Shown piece after piece: positions 60,191 through 64,000 of a stretch of 64,000 nucleotides of DNA. How positions within the stretch are numbered: the stretch's first letter is position 1; every line of letters starts with the position of its first letter. Origin of the DNA: Polydactylus sextarius (Eukaryota; Chordata; Actinopteri; Polynemidae). The translations under genes were made by a program, and so were the position numbers. The notes below the pieces were generated by a model that was not told where the DNA came from, searched no databases, and saw only the letters and a program-made list of their open reading frames with translations. The stretch is from positions 10,995,772 to 11,059,771 of the forward strand of contig CM028914.1 in NCBI GenBank assembly GCA_016801845.1, read 5' to 3'.

Positions 60191-60572
60191 AAACTGCAGC
60201 GCGTGTTGGTTTTTAGTTGTTTTGTTGGGCGTCGGTAACATTGGGAGGTCGATCCCAGGGGGCTGCAGAAAGGAAGTACATGCTTATCTTCAACTTTCTA
60301 AATCACTGGCTCTCTGTTCAAACAACCATCACCTGACCGCTTCCTGTTTCTTTCCCTTGTTTCTTCCTCGTTCCCTCCTCCTCTTTCTCCTGTCTGAGTT
60401 TAAACTGTGGAGGGTTTTGTGTTCTGCCTGGCTGAAGTCCAGCGCATCTTAATCACCACAGGGGGCGCCGATCCAGACGCTGAGCTTGGCAGTGTCACTC
60501 CCACTCTGTCAGACTCCTTTCCTCTGCTGGTGCTTGTGTCTCTCATACTGAATGTGATGTCTTCTGGTGTTT

Positions 60573-60573
<1 letters not shown>
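60191..60573. other. Non-coding stretch; possible SINE B box
   Basis: GGGAGGTCGATCCCAGGGG at about 60244-60262 resembles a tRNA T-arm/B box, but no A box is clear upstream. CACAGGGGGCGCCG lies at about 60458. Nothing else was recognised. Confidence 0.35.

Positions 60574-60608
<35 letters not shown>
60574..60608. repeat. Poly-T run of 35 bases
   Basis: Uninterrupted T run to 60608, preceded by GTTTG. No element body was recognised beside it. Confidence 0.95.
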
Positions 60609-60609
<1 letters not shown>

Positions 60610-63430
60610 TTGTGTGTTCAGACGTCCTCCCTGTCTTCTGCTGAACCAGCGTGTGATTAAACCTTTTGGTGGATGATACTCACAGAGCCCGTTATCTCTG
60701 GTGACATTAAAGGTTATGTTAATTATACTTGTGAAGTATCGCCTCAGGGCTCGCAGCTTGGCAGGTCTGTGATGAAGCTTGAATGAAACATGTCAGACGA
60801 CACTTTTACAGCAAAAACGAGCAGATGCTGATGTTGCTACAGTTTAGCGTGATTTATAAAACCTTGGCTATGGTTGTTAAATGCCGGATACTCTCCAAAA
60901 AACAGACACATTTAGCTGAACTGACATTAGACAAGATAAAAAATGCATATTTGCTCAACTGTATATAAACAGTATGGAAGCCCTGAGATGTAAAATTGAA
61001 AAATATTAAGCTGATTTATATTCTAATTCTGACCTAAATTGTTATTTTCAACTTCAGCTACAGTCGCCTGCTCAATGTTTCCAGCAAAAAGTCGTCAGTG
61101 CATTTTAAACTTCAGCCCCTTGTGGCCAGAAATAGGTACAACAGCAACAAACTGTTGTTTTCTTTTAAAAAGTCTTTAAGAAAACATTATTTTATACAAG
61201 CAAAACCATTTAATTCACCCGTTCTTGCATCATAAACACAGGAGAAATACAATATTGTTGATGAAACTTTCCCTCTCGAGGCCTCTGTGTGGCCATGTCG
61301 CTGGTTTTGATGCATTAGGCAGTTTATTATTATGATTACTGTGGTTTTATAGATGTGTCTATCTCGGCTGCTGTTTTGTAACGTTAAAGTGTTTCATTAA
61401 CACTTTGATTTTTTTTTATCGTTTCTTCTTTTAAACACTTTGTTCAGGGAAATTAGCTGCAACAGAGGTAATTCAGAGAAGTGAGAGATGTGTTATTGTG
61501 TCTGCTTCGCTTCCTGTCTGCATCTGGTACGACACTTTTATTACTATTTAGTTTAGTTTGGTTTGGACCTCGTGGTCCAGATTCTTCTATGTGGTTCTAG
61601 ACGAACCTGTAGAAAACCCACCTCAACCTGACAGTTGTTAATTAACTTGGCAAATTTCATTTGCAAAAATGAAATGTCAGCAAGTATAATTAACAACTCA
61701 CTGTGTCCATGGTAACATCATATACTTCATGTTTTTCTGTTTCTTTCTGGTTTGTGGTTTTCAGTGAAAAACACAAATAATGATGTTGTCGTTGGACTGG
61801 ATCCAAACGGGACCCACCTACCTGTCAGACCAGTTCTGAACAGACCTCTGACAAAAGCTACACCTGTAAAAATAAAACCTACGGGTTTAATTCATACATG
61901 AACATGTCAGGTTGATATTTGTTTGTTCCAACTACAAGTTTTTTTTTTCAAAATCCAGAAATATTTGCCCACAAAAAGCCAGTTGAAGTTCAGCTTCTGC
62001 TGGAATCCAGATCTGATGACAAATCAGATATGATCAGCTTCCTGCCACAGTGTGACATCTTTTTTTCTCTAGTTGCCTTTTATTTAAGAAAAAAATTAAA
62101 TTTTACTTTTTTTCAACAGTGTCACATATTTGCTACATATTTACCCACCAACCACATAATGCAAATGATGCAATAAGTAAATAAGGTAATGAACACTTAA
62201 ATTTTCACGCTCAACACTTAACTTAAACATTACATGGTCAGATAGATCAAGGGCGAATCCTGGCTGTTTTGATCGACTGATATTGTAATTTCAGTTATAA
62301 TTTGTATTTTTGTGTCAGAAATGGCTTCCAAGCCGTATAAAATGTATCTACATCTTCCCAACATCGTATCTCAACCATGCAGCCTGTATCTTAATTCTGA
62401 TGTACAAACCTCGTAAGTTCACCAACCCATGTGACGGGCTGAACTGACTGTATAATCACAGCGCATGAAAATTCACATCTTCACATCTTAAACAATCGCT
62501 GACTTGTATCCCAAATTGCATATCTGTCACAGAAACGAGCTGTTGACCGACGTGTTAAATGTTAAAACCACTTACAGCTCGGAGAGAGGAGGGAGTGAGA
62601 GAGGAAAAAAAACATTTCTACATTTGTATCAGATTAAAAAGGAAAAGAGCCGAGAGTTACTGAGCTGTTTAACTATTCATTATGCCCTGCAGCCGCACTC
62701 GCTCCCAGGAATTGGCTTCGTGTCTGAACGGCAGAATTAACCACTAAATTATTATTTCCGCTCTTTTTCTGCTCTTTTGTTTTAATTGTTGCTGTTTGTC
62801 AGATGGCGAGCAGGTCAGACCTCTCATTGAACTGTTTACTGTTATGCCTGTGACCTGTATGTGTTTACCGTGCTCGTGCCTGCGGTAACTTGGCCGGTAA
62901 AGTGGCGGCGACATGCGACATAGCGTCGAGAGCGTGACCTCTTTGTTGATGAAGCAAAGCTGAGTGAGAGGGAAAGGCAGACCCGCTGCTTTACTTTCAA
63001 AATAAAGCTTAAAAAAGGAAAATTATCCTATTTCTGTCACAAACACATGTCGCGGGTTGCTTTCTCAGATGTTCATGTTTATTTCATACCTTTCTGCATT
63101 AGAAAAATATCATATTTAGATTTTAACATTTTACTTTTTTTTTAGACTGTGAAACATCCCAGTGAGATGTTTTCTACACTGTTAAAGAAAATAACAGCGA
63201 AGCGGGATGATTTCCAGAGAGAAACACTGGAGATATTTGTGGGCACGTTGCCCAGCACATGAATAAACACGGCGACCAAACAGGTGGCGGTGAATAAGAT
63301 AATATGTGGTTTGAACCAAATCATTAACTGAGACAGAAGCAGCTGCAGATGCAGGAAAGAAACTGAGTGAGAGACGGAGAGACTCTAAAAATCAGAGGAG
63401 ACAATTTGAACTGAAGATTTCACACCAGGG
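60609..63430. other. Non-coding stretch, no gene seen
   Basis: AT-rich with one CTCF-like word (minus strand CTGGCCACAAGGGGCTG, 61113-61129). At 62880-62960 there is a small CpG-rich patch (GGTAAAGTGGCGGCGACATG) without other promoter signs. No splice-paired frame was found. Confidence 0.4.
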
Positions 63431-64000
63431 CCCCGTTTACACATAGCCGGGTAACGATGATATATCTATGCGTTTTTGCCTTTCACACGAAAACAAGGGT
63501 TTAAATCACTGGAAACGATTATTTATGAAACCTCCGTTTTTCATGTCTGCATGTAGACGGAGGAAAACAGAGTTTTAAAAGGGAACTCATACTCACACTC
63601 GCACATTTGAACCTATATTCTACTTATAGATGTCTTTGAGTAACGTCAATTGCCAAAAAATGAAACAAATAGGCCTGTCTCCACCACAGAAACCTCTAGG
63701 TAATATTACAGGAACACGGTCGTTGGCGTGTCTCCACCAGAGGTACAGGTCTTATGAGACGAAACTCAGGAACCTTTAGCGGTCCCACCTCCTCCTGTCG
63801 CGTCACTGATCGGGGTCTTACTTTTGGTGGAGACACAGACTTTCCAAGGGCCAAGTGAGGGGACTTTTCTGAAAAGTTCCCGGCTCCTGCGCGTTACAAA
63901 GAACTTCCTTGGTGGACACACGACTAAACCGCTGCTACGAGATGCAGAGATGTAGCGGCAACAGTGAACCTGGTCAGGCAGCTAATAGGCCAAGTGACCT
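63424..64000. mobile_element. DNA-transposon-like sequence cut by window end
   Basis: CCAGGGCCCCGTTTACACAT then AGCCGGGTAACG and TATGCGTTTTTGCCTTTCAC is the typical start of a fish DNA element (CAGGGCCCCGTTTACAC type). From about 63650 the sequence changes to GTCTCCACC words. GTGTCTCCACCAGAGG (63728-63743) and CTTTTGGTGGAGACAC (63821-63836) form an inverted pair, and AGGAACCTTTAGCGGTCCC and GAAAAGTTCCCGGCTCC lie around it. The second part may be a different element nested in or next to the first. The right end is outside the window. Confidence 0.5.

Overview
This window looks like teleost fish genomic DNA. It is AT-rich and very sparse in coding sequence, full of CA/GT microsatellites and homopolymer runs, and it carries repeat types typical of bony fish: an RTE/Rex3-like LINE 3' end in several copies, a pogo-like element with a CENP-B-type transposase start, a Tc1-like transposase relic, tRNA-derived SINEs and several hAT-like or other short DNA elements. 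No prokaryotic gene organisation is present. Most open frames longer than 60 codons are chance, simple-sequence or repeat-derived frames. These assignments rest on reading the sequence and remembering repeat families; no database search was possible.

Genic signals are few. The best internal exon candidate is a 62-nt block at 6050-6111 with a good acceptor and a consensus GTAAGT donor. A possible terminal exon ends in a stop at 973-975. A GC-rich stretch at about 41260-41727 looks like a promoter and first exon whose last codon is the ATG, directly followed by GTAAGT. About 500 bp downstream, a TATA/MEF2-like box at 42221 may mark a second promoter. A weaker exon candidate lies at 32353-32477. 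I cannot name any of these genes. The window is best read as intergenic DNA plus long introns, with plus-strand transcription the better supported.

Layout: 1-6 kb has an old interspersed repeat (440-765), a possible terminal exon, a hAT-like fragment (2937) and a retroposon tail (4507). 6-10.7 kb has the exon, intronic DNA and a 156-bp GT array. 10.75-12.43 kb is repeat-rich: a LINE 3' end abuts a hAT-like element, with another LINE 3' end in the opposite orientation. 13.8-14.1 kb is a purine-strand block. 16-25 kb is mostly unannotated, with a second copy of the 440-765 repeat, a tRNA-like SINE head, a compound TA/TG microsatellite and a patch of degenerate repeats at 23.3-24.3 kb. 28-34 kb holds hAT-like ends, the pogo-like element, three blocks of degenerate GGAGGTTCT-type repeats and a long-armed palindromic MITE. 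41-42.4 kb is the promoter region. 46-47.5 kb has a SINE followed by a probable solo LTR on the minus strand. 48.9 kb has a perfect 16-bp hairpin. 54.8-55.85 kb has repeats that carry CTCF-like motifs around another DNA element. 59.7-60.2 kb has a third copy of the first repeat beside a broken Tc1 transposase. 63.4-64 kb is a DNA element cut by the window edge.

I found no convincing new multi-gene system. The items most worth following up are the splice-flanked exon, the putative dual promoter, the LTR with a CRE site, the low-stop frame at 52.08-52.60 kb and the repeat-borne CTCF-like sites.
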